This document shows positions 54,189 to 63,265 of a stretch of DNA of 64,000 nucleotides, in pieces; positions within the stretch are counted from its first letter, which is position 1, and every line of letters begins with the position of its first letter. The DNA is taken from NCBI RefSeq assembly GCF_001530125.1, contig NZ_LDUG01000048.1:63933-127932 (forward strand), written 5' to 3'. This DNA comes from Thiobacillus denitrificans (GTDB taxonomy: Bacteria > Pseudomonadota > Gammaproteobacteria > Burkholderiales > Thiobacillaceae). The translations under genes were made by a program, and so were the position numbers. The notes under the pieces were generated by a model. The model was not told the DNA's origin and ran no database searches. It saw only the letters and a program-made list of their open reading frames with translations.

Positions 54189-54532
54189 TGGTGTGGGCCT
54201 TGGCCGCACTTCTGGCAATGCCGCTGGCCGCCGCTTCGCTGCCAGATCCCACTGCGCTGCCGAAATTCCGGGCAAGTGCGGATGCCGAAGGCGCGCATGA
54301 GGCGGCCGCTCTGGCCTGGGTGAGGGTGAACGGACGTCACTCGATTGCCTGGTATAACGGCACCACGGTCAAGGTGGGCGACTCGGTGGAAGGCGGACGG
54401 GTGGTCGCTATCCATGAAGATCATATTGTCCTTTCTGGCAAGGGTGGGCGCCGTGCCGTCTACCTGCTCGATCACGCGATCCGCACACAGCCGCAAGCGC
54501 AACCCCGCCCGGCCGGGAAAAACAGGAATTGA
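54173..54532 (+). CDS. mshK: MSHA biogenesis protein MshK (PilP/GspC-like)
   Basis: 119 residues. A signal-anchor (RLMVWALAALLAMPLAAASL) precedes a small domain with VNGRHSIAWYNGTTVKVGDS and GRVVAIHEDHIVLSGKGGRR, the HR-domain pattern of GspC/PilP proteins that contact the secretin. It overlaps mshJ by 16 bases and lies just before the secretin gene, as in Vibrio. Confidence 0.85.
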   Translation: MAARLMVWALAALLAMPLAAASLPDPTALPKFRASADAEGAHEAAALAWVRVNGRHSIAWYNGTTVKVGDSVEGGRVVAIHEDHIVLSGKGGRRAVYLLDHAIRTQPQAQPRPAGKNRN

Positions 54533-54534
54533 AC

Positions 54535-56178
54535 ATGCATAAACATATTGTCTTGGCTGTATTGGTATTGACCGGCTGTGCCAGCCCATTCGGCAAGGCG
54601 GGCAAGGATGCGCTGAATGCCGCGCTGGAAACGCCCGCCCCCCAGCCGATGCAAATCGCCCCGCCGCCGGCTGCCGTGCAGCAGGCCGTGATGGACGCGG
54701 TGCGCGTAGTGCCCCCCGTTACGTCAAAGCCGGCGAGTACCGAACCGCGATTCAATCTGACGGTGAACAATGCCAAGGCGTCCGAGGTGTTCATGGGCAT
54801 GGTGACGGGTACGCCCTACAGCATGCTGGTGCATCCTGATGTTACCGGCACCCTGACCCTCAACCTGAAGAACGTAACGGTGCCCGAGGCGATGGAAGCG
54901 GTGCGCGCGCTGTACGGCTACGAATACGAAGTGCAGGGCAAGCGCATCATCGTGCCGTCGCCCGCCATGCAAACGCGTATCTATCAGCTGAACGCCCTGG
55001 CGATGCAGCGCAAGGGCATGTCGGATATGCGCGTGGTGTCCGGCTCGGTCAGCACCAGCGGCGGCAGCGGCGGCAGCAGCGGGTCTGCGTCCGGCAGTGC
55101 GTCGAAGTCGCTGGAAACCAGCAGCGTGCAAACGTCGACCGACTCGAATTACTGGGAGGAAGTCGGTACCTCCCTGAAAGCGCTGGTCGGCGAGGCGGGC
55201 AGCGTGGTGGTGAGCGCGCAATCCGGCATCGTCATCGTGAAAGCGGCGCCTGCCAGCCTCTACATGGTGGAAAAATATTTGCGCGCGTCGGAACTGGTGA
55301 GCGCCCGCCAGGTGATGCTGGAAGCCAAGATTCTGGAAGTGCAGCTGAATGACGGCTATCAGTCCGGCATCAACTGGGCAACGCTGCAACAAGGCGGCAA
55401 GCTGAAGATCGGCGTGAACGGTCTCAATCCTGACGGCACGCCGCCGATCAACCTGGGGGGGACGGTGGCGCAAATGCTGGGCGGCCTCATTCCCGGCCCG
55501 ACCGGGAGTTTGTTTGGCCTGGCTTTCAACGATGGGGATTTTGGTGCGGTCATCAATCTGATCAAGAGCCAGGGCACGGTGCACGTGTTGTCCAGCCCGC
55601 GCATCGCCACCATCAACAACCAGAAAGCGGTGCTCAAGGTGGGCACGGACGACTTTTTCGTCACCGCAGTCACCGGTGGCACGGTGGCTGCGCTGGGGGT
55701 TCCGGCCATGCCGCCCAACGTTGTCGTGCAGCCCTTCTTTTCCGGCATTGCGCTGGATGTGACCCCGCAAATCGACGACAGGGACAATATCACGCTGCAT
55801 GTCCGCCCGTCGGTCAGCTCCGTCACGGAAAACCGGAAAACCATCAATCTGGGGCAGTTGGGTGACCTCATCCTGCCGCTGGCTTCCAGCAGCATCTCCG
55901 AAACCGACAGCGTGGTGCGCCTCAAGGATGGCCACATCGTCGCCATTGGCGGGCTGATGAGCCAATCCTTCGGCGATGATAAAAATCGCATTCCGGTGCT
56001 CGGCGACATCCCCGTTGTGGGGCAACTCTTCGGCAACACCAGCCAGAACAGCCAGAAGCGCGAACTGGTGGTGCTGATCAAGACCACGCTGATCCGTGAC
56101 AGCCAGGACTGGGACCGCGATCTGGCAGCGACCCAGCGTCGTTTCCAGAACTACGAGCTGCCACAGTCCCAGCCATGA
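54535..56178 (+). CDS. mshL: MSHA outer-membrane secretin MshL
   Basis: 547-residue lipoprotein (lipobox VLTGCASP). An N-terminal STN-like domain has LTVNNAKASEVFMGMVTGTP, a linker of Gly/Ser repeats lies near residues 175-195, and the secretin core has VLSSPRIATINNQKAVLKVG, VTPQIDDRDNITLHVRPSVS and VPVLGDIPVVGQLFGNTS. It forms the outer-membrane pore for the pilus. ATG 54535 is taken (CAGGAA upstream). It overlaps mshM. Confidence 0.95.
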   Translation: MHKHIVLAVLVLTGCASPFGKAGKDALNAALETPAPQPMQIAPPPAAVQQAVMDAVRVVPPVTSKPASTEPRFNLTVNNAKASEVFMGMVTGTPYSMLVHPDVTGTLTLNLKNVTVPEAMEAVRALYGYEYEVQGKRIIVPSPAMQTRIYQLNALAMQRKGMSDMRVVSGSVSTSGGSGGSSGSASGSASKSLETSSVQTSTDSNYWEEVGTSLKALVGEAGSVVVSAQSGIVIVKAAPASLYMVEKYLRASELVSARQVMLEAKILEVQLNDGYQSGINWATLQQGGKLKIGVNGLNPDGTPPINLGGTVAQMLGGLIPGPTGSLFGLAFNDGDFGAVINLIKSQGTVHVLSSPRIATINNQKAVLKVGTDDFFVTAVTGGTVAALGVPAMPPNVVVQPFFSGIALDVTPQIDDRDNITLHVRPSVSSVTENRKTINLGQLGDLILPLASSSISETDSVVRLKDGHIVAIGGLMSQSFGDDKNRIPVLGDIPVVGQLFGNTSQNSQKRELVVLIKTTLIRDSQDWDRDLAATQRRFQNYELPQSQP

Positions 56179-57074
56179 TCACTTGTTGGTGGGAGCACTT
56201 CGGCCTGCGCGAGCCGCCGTTTGGCCTGACCCCGGACACCAGCTTTTTCTTCCCCGCGCTGCCGCACCAGGAAGCCCATGAAACCCTGCTTTATGCGCTG
56301 AATGCAGGCGAAGGTTTTCTGGTGGTCGAAGGCGAGGTCGGCACCGGCAAGACCCTGCTGCTGCGGCGCGTGCTGAACACGCTGCCGGCGCGCTGGCAGG
56401 CGGCATTCGTGCCTAATCCGGGGCTTGATCCGCGTGGTTTGTATGCGGCGATTGCAAACGAGTTCGGCGTGCCGGCCGACGGCACCCGCGAAGACCTGCT
56501 GCACCGTCTGGAGCGGCATTTCATTGCCTTGGCGCAGCAGGACCGGCAGCCGGTCGTGCTGGTCGACGAGGCGCAGGCCCTGCCTGCCGACACGCTCGAA
56601 GCGGTGCGCCTGCTTACCAATCTGGAAACCGAGAAGCGCAAATTGCTGCAGGTCGTGCTGTTCGGCCAGCCCGAGTTGATGGCCCGGCTGCACGAAAAAA
56701 GCACCCGGCAAATTCTCACCCGCATCAGCTTCCATGCCATCTTGCGGCCGCTCGATCGCCACGAAGTGGCTACCTATGTGGCGCATCGCCTGAAGGTGGC
56801 GGGCGGCGGCGGGGCGCTATTTACCGGGTGGGCGGCGCACGCGCTGTGGCGCGTTTCCGGCGGCTTGCCGAGGCTGGTGAACATCATCGCCGCCAAGGCC
56901 ATGATGCTGGCCTACGGCCGGGGCGCGCAACAGATCACACGCCGTCACGTGATGGCGGCAGCACGCGATACGCTCGCTGCCCGCAAGGGCGTGTCGATCG
57001 TTCCGCTGGCCTGGGGGCTGGCCTTGCTGGGGCTGACTGCCGCGGCCGCCGCCGGCTGGCGTTTACTAGGATAA
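56175..57074 (+). CDS. mshM: MSHA biogenesis ATPase MshM (ExeA-like)
   Basis: 299 residues. FGLREPPFGLTPDTSFFFPA is the ExeA/GspA start; Walker A is GEVGTGKTLLLRR, Walker B is VVLVDEAQALP, and NQ-type sensor region LFGQPELMARLH. The C-terminal 20 residues (LAWGLALLGLTAAAAAGWRL) form a membrane anchor. It probably helps to insert or position the secretin. Overlaps mshL by ATGA. Confidence 0.92.
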   Translation: MITCWWEHFGLREPPFGLTPDTSFFFPALPHQEAHETLLYALNAGEGFLVVEGEVGTGKTLLLRRVLNTLPARWQAAFVPNPGLDPRGLYAAIANEFGVPADGTREDLLHRLERHFIALAQQDRQPVVLVDEAQALPADTLEAVRLLTNLETEKRKLLQVVLFGQPELMARLHEKSTRQILTRISFHAILRPLDRHEVATYVAHRLKVAGGGGALFTGWAAHALWRVSGGLPRLVNIIAAKAMMLAYGRGAQQITRRHVMAAARDTLAARKGVSIVPLAWGLALLGLTAAAAAGWRLLG

Positions 57075-57090
57075 GTCTGGCAGAAACAGA

Positions 57091-58170
57091 ATGAGCGTGA
57101 TCAACCAAATGCTACGGGAACTCGATGCGCGGGGTGCCACTTCGTCCGCCTCGCCTGCTGCGTCGACGGGGACGGTTCGCGTAAATCGCCGCCAGGCTGG
57201 GCTGATTCTGGGCGGGCTGGGGCTGCTGGCGGCAGGGGCGGCTGCGATCTTTTGGATGCTGCCGCTCGCGCCAAAGGCCGTCGAGGCGTCGGACGCCCCC
57301 GTGATCGCCCGACTGGAGGCCGCAGCCACGCCGGTTGCCACGATGCCCGCTCAAGTGGCGCCCGCTATTCAAGCTGAGCCGGTGATGCAGGACGCGCCGC
57401 AAGCGGTCATTGCCGCCCCCCCTGCAGAGCCCGCCATCGCGGCGCCTGTGCAACCTCAAGTAGCCATGTCGGTTCGCGAAGCGATGCAGGCACAGGCAGA
57501 ACAGCCACTGCCTGCCGCGCCCAAGCCTTCGATTCCGGTTCAATCGGCAGTTCCGCCCATGGCCCAGGCGGAACCCGCCGTTGTCAAGAAAATGACCGAG
57601 CTGTCGCCCGAGGCCGAGGCACAGCAGTATTACGACGACGCCCAGGCGCTGCGCCGCGCCGGTAAATTAGGTGCGGCGATCGACAAGTACCGGCAGGCAC
57701 TGGAGCGCAACCCGGGGATGACGAACGCGCGAACCCAACTTGCCCGGCTGTTGCAGGAGAGCGGGCAGGCCGACGCGGCGCTGTCACTCCTGAAGGCGGG
57801 CTTCGAGCAGCGGGCGGACGACGGGCTGGCGATCGCGACCGGGCGCCTGCTGGGGGATCTGGGGCAGCGAGACGAGGCGCTGGCCTGGCTGGCGCGGGGT
57901 CAGGCGGGCTTGCGCCCCGCGGATCATGCCTTGATGGGAGCCTTGCTGTCGCAGGCTCAGCACCATGAGGAGGCGAGCCGGGCTTATCAGCGTGCGCTGG
58001 CTGCCGATCCCAACCAGGGCGGCTGGCTGCTCGGCCTGGGGCTGGCGCTGGAGGCACAGGGGCGGGTTGACGAGGCGCGGATGGCGTATCGGAGCGCACT
58101 GGAGCGAGGGCAATTCAAGCCCGAAGTCATCCAGTTCTTGCGCGAGCGCAGTGGTGTGCCCGCGCCGTGA
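57091..58170 (+). CDS. mshN: MSHA biogenesis protein MshN (TPR protein)
   Basis: 359 residues. SVINQMLRELDARGA is the conserved MshN/GspB-like start, followed by one membrane segment AGLILGGLGLLAAGAAAIFW and an Ala/Pro-rich linker to about residue 165. The C-terminal half has TPR repeats, e.g. AQALRRAGKLGAAIDKYRQA and ALLSQAQHHEEASRAYQRAL. Likely a periplasmic partner of MshM. It ends the second block; no clear terminator follows. Confidence 0.9.
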   Translation: MSVINQMLRELDARGATSSASPAASTGTVRVNRRQAGLILGGLGLLAAGAAAIFWMLPLAPKAVEASDAPVIARLEAAATPVATMPAQVAPAIQAEPVMQDAPQAVIAAPPAEPAIAAPVQPQVAMSVREAMQAQAEQPLPAAPKPSIPVQSAVPPMAQAEPAVVKKMTELSPEAEAQQYYDDAQALRRAGKLGAAIDKYRQALERNPGMTNARTQLARLLQESGQADAALSLLKAGFEQRADDGLAIATGRLLGDLGQRDEALAWLARGQAGLRPADHALMGALLSQAQHHEEASRAYQRALAADPNQGGWLLGLGLALEAQGRVDEARMAYRSALERGQFKPEVIQFLRERSGVPAP

Positions 58171-58358
58171 GGGCCCCGCAGATCCGTACTTTTCGCATGG
58201 CTTGTTGTTATCAAACAACACATTCTTCTCGCGTCAGAAGAAAGTTACCAGATAGTGGTTTTCTTTTGCTGATTTGTTAGAATTCCGCGCATCGGCTGGA
58301 TCAAACGTCCCAGGCCGATCTGGTGTGGGTTTCTATATTGTAATTTAAGGGAAATAAA

Positions 58359-58577
58359 ATGAAATATTCCGTCCTCCTGGCTGCTCTGCTGGCTCTTTCC
58401 GTAACCGCTTGTGGCCAAAAAGAAGAAGCAGCTGCGCCTGCTGAAGCGCCTGCTGCTGAAGCGCCTGCTCCAATGGAAGCTGCGCCTGCTGAAGCTGCTC
58501 CTGCTGAAGCTGCTCCTGCTGAAGCTGCGCCTGCTGAAGCCGCTCCTGCTGAAGCTGCTCCTGCTCCTGCCCAGTAA
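58359..58577 (+). CDS. alanine/proline-rich repeat lipoprotein
   Basis: 72 residues. Lipoprotein signal with lipobox SVTACGQK. The mature part is built almost only of A-P-A-E-A units (at least seven), encoded by 15-bp tandem repeats between about 58481 and 58571. It should be a stiff, acidic, disordered tether at the outer or inner membrane. Strong terminator directly after, AAGGGAAAT before the ATG, so it is an independent gene. Repeat number may vary between strains. Confidence 0.7.
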   Translation: MKYSVLLAALLALSVTACGQKEEAAAPAEAPAAEAPAPMEAAPAEAAPAEAAPAEAAPAEAAPAEAAPAPAQ

Positions 58578-58594
58578 TTCCTGGCCAAGGAACG

Positions 58595-58623
58595 AAAAAC
58601 CGGCCTTCGGGCCGGTTTTTTTT
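58595..58623 (+). terminator. rho-independent terminator
   Basis: Stem AAACCGGCC / GGCCGGTTT with loop TTCG followed by eight or more T. It ends the repeat lipoprotein transcript 18 bases after the stop codon. Confidence 0.92.
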
Positions 58624-58819
58624 CGCCTGTGCGCCGCGTAAATCGACAAAAGCGCCGATAACTCAACGTCCATTTGCAGGGTTTGGCGAAAAGGCGATTT
58701 CGAATTGGGCTGAAGCCCTGAAATTGTGCGGGCTACGGCTATTCTGTGTGATGAACGCTACCTGGCATGAAGTTCGCAGCAGTCGACGCATTCATTAGCG
58801 TTGACCATAAGGGAACGTC

Positions 58820-59593
58820 ATGCGAACACTTTCAGTGGTGGCCGGGTTGCTTGCCTCGGGTTTGTCCTTGCAGGCATCGGCCTACACCATCGATGCGAAT
58901 CTGGCCGACTGGGGTTTGACGCGCACTGGCAGCGTGGCGGACTGGACGCCGAATGCATCGGTCAAGGCGTGGGCGGTGGAAGACCAGACCGGCGGCATCA
59001 ACACCCGGCTGACGCCGGGTTACGGCGGGCAGGCTTACGATGTCGAGGCCCTCTATGTGGATTACGACGTGCAGTATCTCTATCTGGCCTTGGTGACCGG
59101 GCACAATCCGCTGACGCAGGATGGCGGCAATCACTATGCGCCGGGCGATTTCGCCATCGACTTCGGGCGCAACGGCGTGTACGAATTCGGGCTCGAAACC
59201 ACCGGCAGCAACGGCAATAAGCAGGGCGGGCTGTACGCCGTCAGTCTGTGGGGCGCGGGCTTGTGGGGCGCGGCGAACGAAGGGCCGACCTCGATTCTGG
59301 CGGGTGACCTATTGGGCATGGGCGTGGTGGCCTACACCACGACAGGCGTCGCCAACATGGGCGTCCATGCCGCCGACAAGCATTTTTTCTATGAAGCGCG
59401 CATCCCCGTTGCCCTGTTCGGCACCTATTGGGGGGCGGATGCCTTCGACGTGCACTGGACCATGAGCTGCGCGAACGATTCGTTGAAGGTCGACGTCATT
59501 CCGGGCGCCAGCGTGCCCGAGCCGGGGACGCTGGCATTGCTGCCGTTGGGACTGCTGGGCATGTTTGGGCTGACGCGTCGCCGTCGCGCCTGA
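58820..59593 (+). CDS. PEP-CTERM sorting-domain protein
   Basis: 257 residues with a signal peptide (LSVVAGLLASGLSLQASA) and a C-terminal PEP-CTERM signal: VPEPGTLALLPLGLLGMFGL followed by TRRRRA. Between them lies a beta-rich domain with DVQYLYLALVTGHNP and GDFAIDFGRNGVYEFG. An exosortase, not in the window, should cut it and place it on the cell surface or in extracellular matrix. The function of the main domain is not known; only four residues separate it from the convergent aminotransferase gene. Confidence 0.92.
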   Translation: MRTLSVVAGLLASGLSLQASAYTIDANLADWGLTRTGSVADWTPNASVKAWAVEDQTGGINTRLTPGYGGQAYDVEALYVDYDVQYLYLALVTGHNPLTQDGGNHYAPGDFAIDFGRNGVYEFGLETTGSNGNKQGGLYAVSLWGAGLWGAANEGPTSILAGDLLGMGVVAYTTTGVANMGVHAADKHFFYEARIPVALFGTYWGADAFDVHWTMSCANDSLKVDVIPGASVPEPGTLALLPLGLLGMFGLTRRRRA

Positions 59594-59597
59594 TCAA

Positions 59598-60767
59598 TCA
59601 GCGGGCCAGGAAGCCGTCGATGCGCACGATGGCTTCTACCAGACGCGGCAGCGGCTGGGTATAGGCGATCCGTAGAAAGCGTTGCGGCTGATGCTGGCCA
59701 AAATCGAGGCCGGGGGTCACCGCCACCCCAACCTGTTCCAGCAAGGCCTGCGCAAATTGGCCGCTGTCGTCGGTATGGCCGCTGCAATCGGCATACAGAT
59801 AAAACGCGCCTTGCGGTTGGGTGGGAATGACAAAGCCGCGTTCGCGCAGCGCGGGCAGCAGAAAGTCGCGACGGGCGCGCAGCTCGGCCTTGCGGGCTTC
59901 GAGCTCGTCCAGGGTGGCGGGCAAGAATGCCGCCAGTGCTGCGTGCTGTGCCGGGGTGGAGGCCGCCAGAAACAGATTCTGCGCCAGCCGTTCCAGCGCC
60001 GGCATGGCCCAGGCGGGGGCGGCCAGCCAGCCAAGCCGCCAGCCGGTCATCAGGAAATATTTGGAGAAGCTGTTGACCACGAATACGTCGTCCCAGCGCG
60101 CGGCACTGTGCTCGCTGTCATCGTAGGTCAGCGCCAGGTAGATTTCGTCGACGATCAGGGCAACGCCCTTTGCCGCGCACCAGTCGTGGATGCGCGTGAG
60201 CTCGTCCGGGGTGATCGCGGTTCCTGTGGGGTTGGCGGGACTTGCGATCAGCACGGCGCGGGTGGCCGGCGTGGCGTGGCGCTGGATTGATTCAAGCGTG
60301 AGCTGAAAGCCGCTGGCGGCATCGACCGCAACGGTCACGGCGCGCGCATCGCAGAAGCGGACGAAATGCCGGTTGCAGGGATAGCCGGGGTCGGCCATCA
60401 ACACCTCGTCGCCGGGGCCGGCCAGCAGGCCCAGCGCCAGCAGCAGGGCGCCGGATGCACCGGGGGTAACGACGACATGCGCGGGATCGACCGTGGCCTG
60501 CCAACGCGTGGCATAAAATCCGGCAATGGCTTCGCGTAGTTGCATTAAGCCCAAGGCGTCGGTGTAGTGCGTGTGGCCGGCACGAAGTGCGGCAACGCCC
60601 GCCTCGACGATGGGGGCGGGGGTGGCGAAGTCGGGCTCGCCGATTTCGAGATGAATGATGTCGCGCCCGGCGGCTTCCAGCGCCTGTGCCTGCGCCAGGA
60701 TGGCCATGACGTGGAAGGGCGCGATGCCGGCCATGCGGGAAGCGGCGCGCGGCCGGATCTGACTCAT
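59598..60767 (-). CDS. PLP-dependent class I/II aminotransferase
   Basis: 389 residues. The pyridoxal-phosphate lysine is in NSFSKYFLMTGWRLGW, the phosphate-binding arginine is in GWRLGW, and the NPTG motif is in SPANPTGTAIT. Early HLEIGEPDFATPAP and C-terminal QGAFYLYADCS fit aspartate-type (AspC/PatA-like) enzymes. It transfers an amino group between an amino acid and a 2-oxo acid; the exact substrate cannot be read. It overlaps mtfA by four bases (ATGA). Confidence 0.92.
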   Translation of the reverse strand: MSQIRPRAASRMAGIAPFHVMAILAQAQALEAAGRDIIHLEIGEPDFATPAPIVEAGVAALRAGHTHYTDALGLMQLREAIAGFYATRWQATVDPAHVVVTPGASGALLLALGLLAGPGDEVLMADPGYPCNRHFVRFCDARAVTVAVDAASGFQLTLESIQRHATPATRAVLIASPANPTGTAITPDELTRIHDWCAAKGVALIVDEIYLALTYDDSEHSAARWDDVFVVNSFSKYFLMTGWRLGWLAAPAWAMPALERLAQNLFLAASTPAQHAALAAFLPATLDELEARKAELRARRDFLLPALRERGFVIPTQPQGAFYLYADCSGHTDDSGQFAQALLEQVGVAVTPGLDFGQHQPQRFLRIAYTQPLPRLVEAIVRIDGFLAR

Positions 60768-61537
60768 GTCGGGACGCCCATACGTTGCAGCGGATGCTGG
60801 CGGTAGAACTGCTGTAAATGCCGGTAAATCGCCGGGTATTCGGCATCGAGCAGGCGCGGCGTCTCAAAGAACACCTCGGTCAGCACTGCAAAGAACTCGG
60901 CGGGATTGGCGGTGGCGTAGGGGTCGATCGCCGTGTCCTCGCGGGCGTCGACACGCGCGCACAAATCCTCGTAGGCCGCACTGAAGTCGCGCGCCCAACT
61001 GGCGGCATCCATACCGCGATGCAGCGGCGGGAAGCCATTGGCATCACCGTTCAGCATGTCGAGCTTGTGCGCGAATTCATGCAATACGACGTTGACGCCG
61101 TCAGCCTGGCCGCTGGTTTCAACGTCAGCAATAGACAGTACCAGCGGACCGCCGTGCCATGACTCGCCCGCCAGAATGTCGCGCGAGCGATGCACGACGC
61201 CGGCTTCGTCGATTTCCTCAAGATCGCGCATAAATTCGTCGGGATAGAGAATGATTTCGCTCCAGCCGCGGTAGCTGTCCTCGCCAAGATTGAGCGTCAG
61301 CAGGCAAGCCTGCAATGCGATGACACGTTGGGAGGCATCGTCGACGTCTGCGCCACCCGCAGCGGAAAATGTCTTGTCGTGGATAAACAGGCTGGCGGCT
61401 TCACGCAGGCGCGTTTGCTCCGCCGCGTCGAGCCCGCGGAGAATCGGCAGGGCGGCAACCGTTGCGTCGAAGGCATCGAGCGGGATGGCATGCTGCTTGA
61501 GAATGCGGGCGCGCCGCCAGCGGCCAAACCAGCTCAT
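60764..61537 (-). CDS. mtfA: M90 family zinc peptidase MtfA
   Basis: 257 residues. The zinc site is HEFAHKLDMLNG, with a downstream NPAEFFAVLTEVFFE that supplies the third ligand, as in MtfA (DUF980). MtfA binds the repressor Mlc in enterobacteria and is an aminopeptidase; that link is not testable here. ATG 61537 is chosen since MSWFGRWRRARILK is the family N-terminus. It overlaps the aminotransferase start and follows rmuC by four bases. Confidence 0.93.
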   Translation of the reverse strand: MSWFGRWRRARILKQHAIPLDAFDATVAALPILRGLDAAEQTRLREAASLFIHDKTFSAAGGADVDDASQRVIALQACLLTLNLGEDSYRGWSEIILYPDEFMRDLEEIDEAGVVHRSRDILAGESWHGGPLVLSIADVETSGQADGVNVVLHEFAHKLDMLNGDANGFPPLHRGMDAASWARDFSAAYEDLCARVDAREDTAIDPYATANPAEFFAVLTEVFFETPRLLDAEYPAIYRHLQQFYRQHPLQRMGVPT

Positions 61538-61541
61538 ACGC

Positions 61542-62834
61542 TCATTCGTCGGCGTCGAGCAGGCGCGCGGCGGTCGCGTCCGGGTGGTCGAGTTCGACCC
61601 GCTCGATCTGCTGGAAGCGGCGGCTGATCTTGTCGCTGGAAATGCGCACCTCGCTGACATCCTTGTTGGCCTGCTCGATGTGGGAGGCGAGCTTTTTCAT
61701 GCGCTCATCGAAGCGCGCAAAGTCCTTTGCCAGCTTGCTGAGCTCGTCCTTGATCACGTGCGCCATGCGTCGCGTTTCCGAATCTCGGATCACCGCCCGC
61801 GCGGTGTTCAGCACCGCCATCAGCGTGGTCGGCGAGGTCAGCCACACGCGCTTTTTCTGCGCATGCTCGACCAGATCGGGATGGTAGGCGTGGATTTCGG
61901 CGAACACCGCCTCGGCGGGCAGGAACATCACCGCGCCGTCGGAGGTTTCGCCGGCGACGATGTATTTGGCGGCGATGTCGTCGACGTGTTTTTTCACGTC
62001 CAACTTGAACTGCCGCTTCGCCGCATCGCGCTCGGCCGTCGGCAGGCTGTCGTCGAACATGCGGCTGTAGTTTTCCAGCGGAAACTTGGAGTCGACGCAG
62101 ACGGTGCCGGTTGGCTCGGGCAGGATCAGCACGCAGTCGACGCGTGCGCCGCTCTTCAGGGTGTGTTGAAACGCGAAGGCGTCGGGCGGCAGGCTGTTTC
62201 TTACCAGCGCTTCCAGTTGGACTTCGCCAAAGGCGCCGCGTGAGCGCTTGTCGCCCAATATTTCCTGCAGCGACACAACATTGGACGCCAGGTCTTCGAT
62301 CTTTTTCTGCGCCTCGTCGATCACCGCCAGCCGCGACATCACCGAAGTAAATGTCTCGTTGGTTTTCTTGAAGCCTTCGTCGAGCCGCTCGGCCACTTTT
62401 CCGGAGATTTCGTTGAGCCGGCCGTCGACCGTCTGCGACAGCTGCTGCACGCGCTCGTTGAACTGCGCGGTCATGCCTTTCAGCGTGTCCTGCAGCATGC
62501 TTTGCTCGGCGCGTCCCTGCCCGATCAGCTTTTCCAGCATCGTGGTCTGGAACTGGCCGAACTGGCCGGTGACGGTTGCGCGCGTTTCTGCCAGCCGCTC
62601 GGTCTGTGCGATCTGCAGGGCCGCCAGCTGGCTCTGCATGCGGTCGGACTGCTGCGCCAGGCCCGTGTGCAGGTCGGTCAGTACCGCGCGGTGACGGGCT
62701 TCCATGTCCTGGGTCAGCAAGGCGGGCAGCCCGGTTTGCTCCCGCCTTAGCGCATGGATGCGCAGCAGCAGCAAAACAGTCAATAGGATGAGGACGGCAA
62801 GGCCGACGAGGAGGCCGATTTCGACAGGACGCAT
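61542..62834 (-). CDS. rmuC: DNA recombination protein RmuC
   Basis: 430 residues. N-terminal membrane segment VEIGLLVGLAVLILLTVLLL, a long coiled coil (residues 40-170), then the RmuC nuclease-like domain with GAFGEVQLEALVRNSLPPDA, GTVCVDSKFPLENYSRMF and VMFLPAEAVFAEIH. RmuC proteins limit DNA inversions at short inverted repeats. ATG 62834 begins the membrane segment; the 33 codons upstream look non-coding. Confidence 0.93.
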   Translation of the reverse strand: MRPVEIGLLVGLAVLILLTVLLLLRIHALRREQTGLPALLTQDMEARHRAVLTDLHTGLAQQSDRMQSQLAALQIAQTERLAETRATVTGQFGQFQTTMLEKLIGQGRAEQSMLQDTLKGMTAQFNERVQQLSQTVDGRLNEISGKVAERLDEGFKKTNETFTSVMSRLAVIDEAQKKIEDLASNVVSLQEILGDKRSRGAFGEVQLEALVRNSLPPDAFAFQHTLKSGARVDCVLILPEPTGTVCVDSKFPLENYSRMFDDSLPTAERDAAKRQFKLDVKKHVDDIAAKYIVAGETSDGAVMFLPAEAVFAEIHAYHPDLVEHAQKKRVWLTSPTTLMAVLNTARAVIRDSETRRMAHVIKDELSKLAKDFARFDERMKKLASHIEQANKDVSEVRISSDKISRRFQQIERVELDHPDATAARLLDADE

Positions 62835-63025
62835 GGCCCCGATTTTACCCGTGCCTTGAATAAAAAAGGCTATGTCACTGTTGGTTGTTGAGGGCATGTC
62901 TTGCCCCCTGATGAAGCCCCTGTCCTTTGGCATCCCGCAGGCGCCGCCGTAGGAACGGCTTCAGCCTCGATGCGCCGCAAGGCGCAAAGGGCAAGTGCTC
63001 GCCAAGGCCTCGCCGCCGGGGGGCT

Positions 63026-63092
63026 GTTGTAGGAGCCCCCGCAAGGAGGAGGCCGTGGTTGTAAAAGCCGACGCGTCGGCAACAACCACGCA
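63026..63092. repeat. dispersed intergenic repeat (REP-like), copy B
   Basis: Reverse complement of the repeat at 43018-43083 over most of its length, with a different inner hairpin loop (GACGCGTC in place of GCTTCAGC). It lies between rmuC and typA. Confidence 0.6.
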
Positions 63093-63202
63093 CGCCCGCC
63101 CCCGGGCCGATGCCGTGGAGGTTGCGACGGTGCGCAAATCGGGGTGAGGGCGCCCCGCCCACAGCGCTGGCCAACACCAACAAATAACGATGAAAGAGCC
63201 AT

Positions 63203-63234
63203 AAAAAAGCCCGGCGCGAAGCCGGGCTTTTTTT
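63203..63234 (-). terminator. rho-independent terminator after typA
   Basis: A-run, stem AGCCCGGC / GCCGGGCT with short GCGAA loop, then T-run, so it works in both directions. It lies 32 bases past the typA stop. Confidence 0.88.
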
Positions 63235-63265
63235 AATGCAGCCCCGGCGCAAGGCCGGGTTAGGT

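Larger units (their letters stand above)
62835..63265. other. intergenic region with repeat and terminator
   Basis: 430 bases between rmuC and typA, both on the minus strand. It contains the REP-like copy B, a second shared segment GCGCAAATCG-GG-GAGGGCGCC at about 63132-63154 (also at 42992-43015), and the terminator at 63203-63234. No plausible gene seen, although several frames are open. Confidence 0.6.

Noticed and set aside
58221-58245. Hairpin TTCTTCT...AGAAGAA as mshN terminator
   Set aside because: No T-run follows and the stem is AT-rich and weak.
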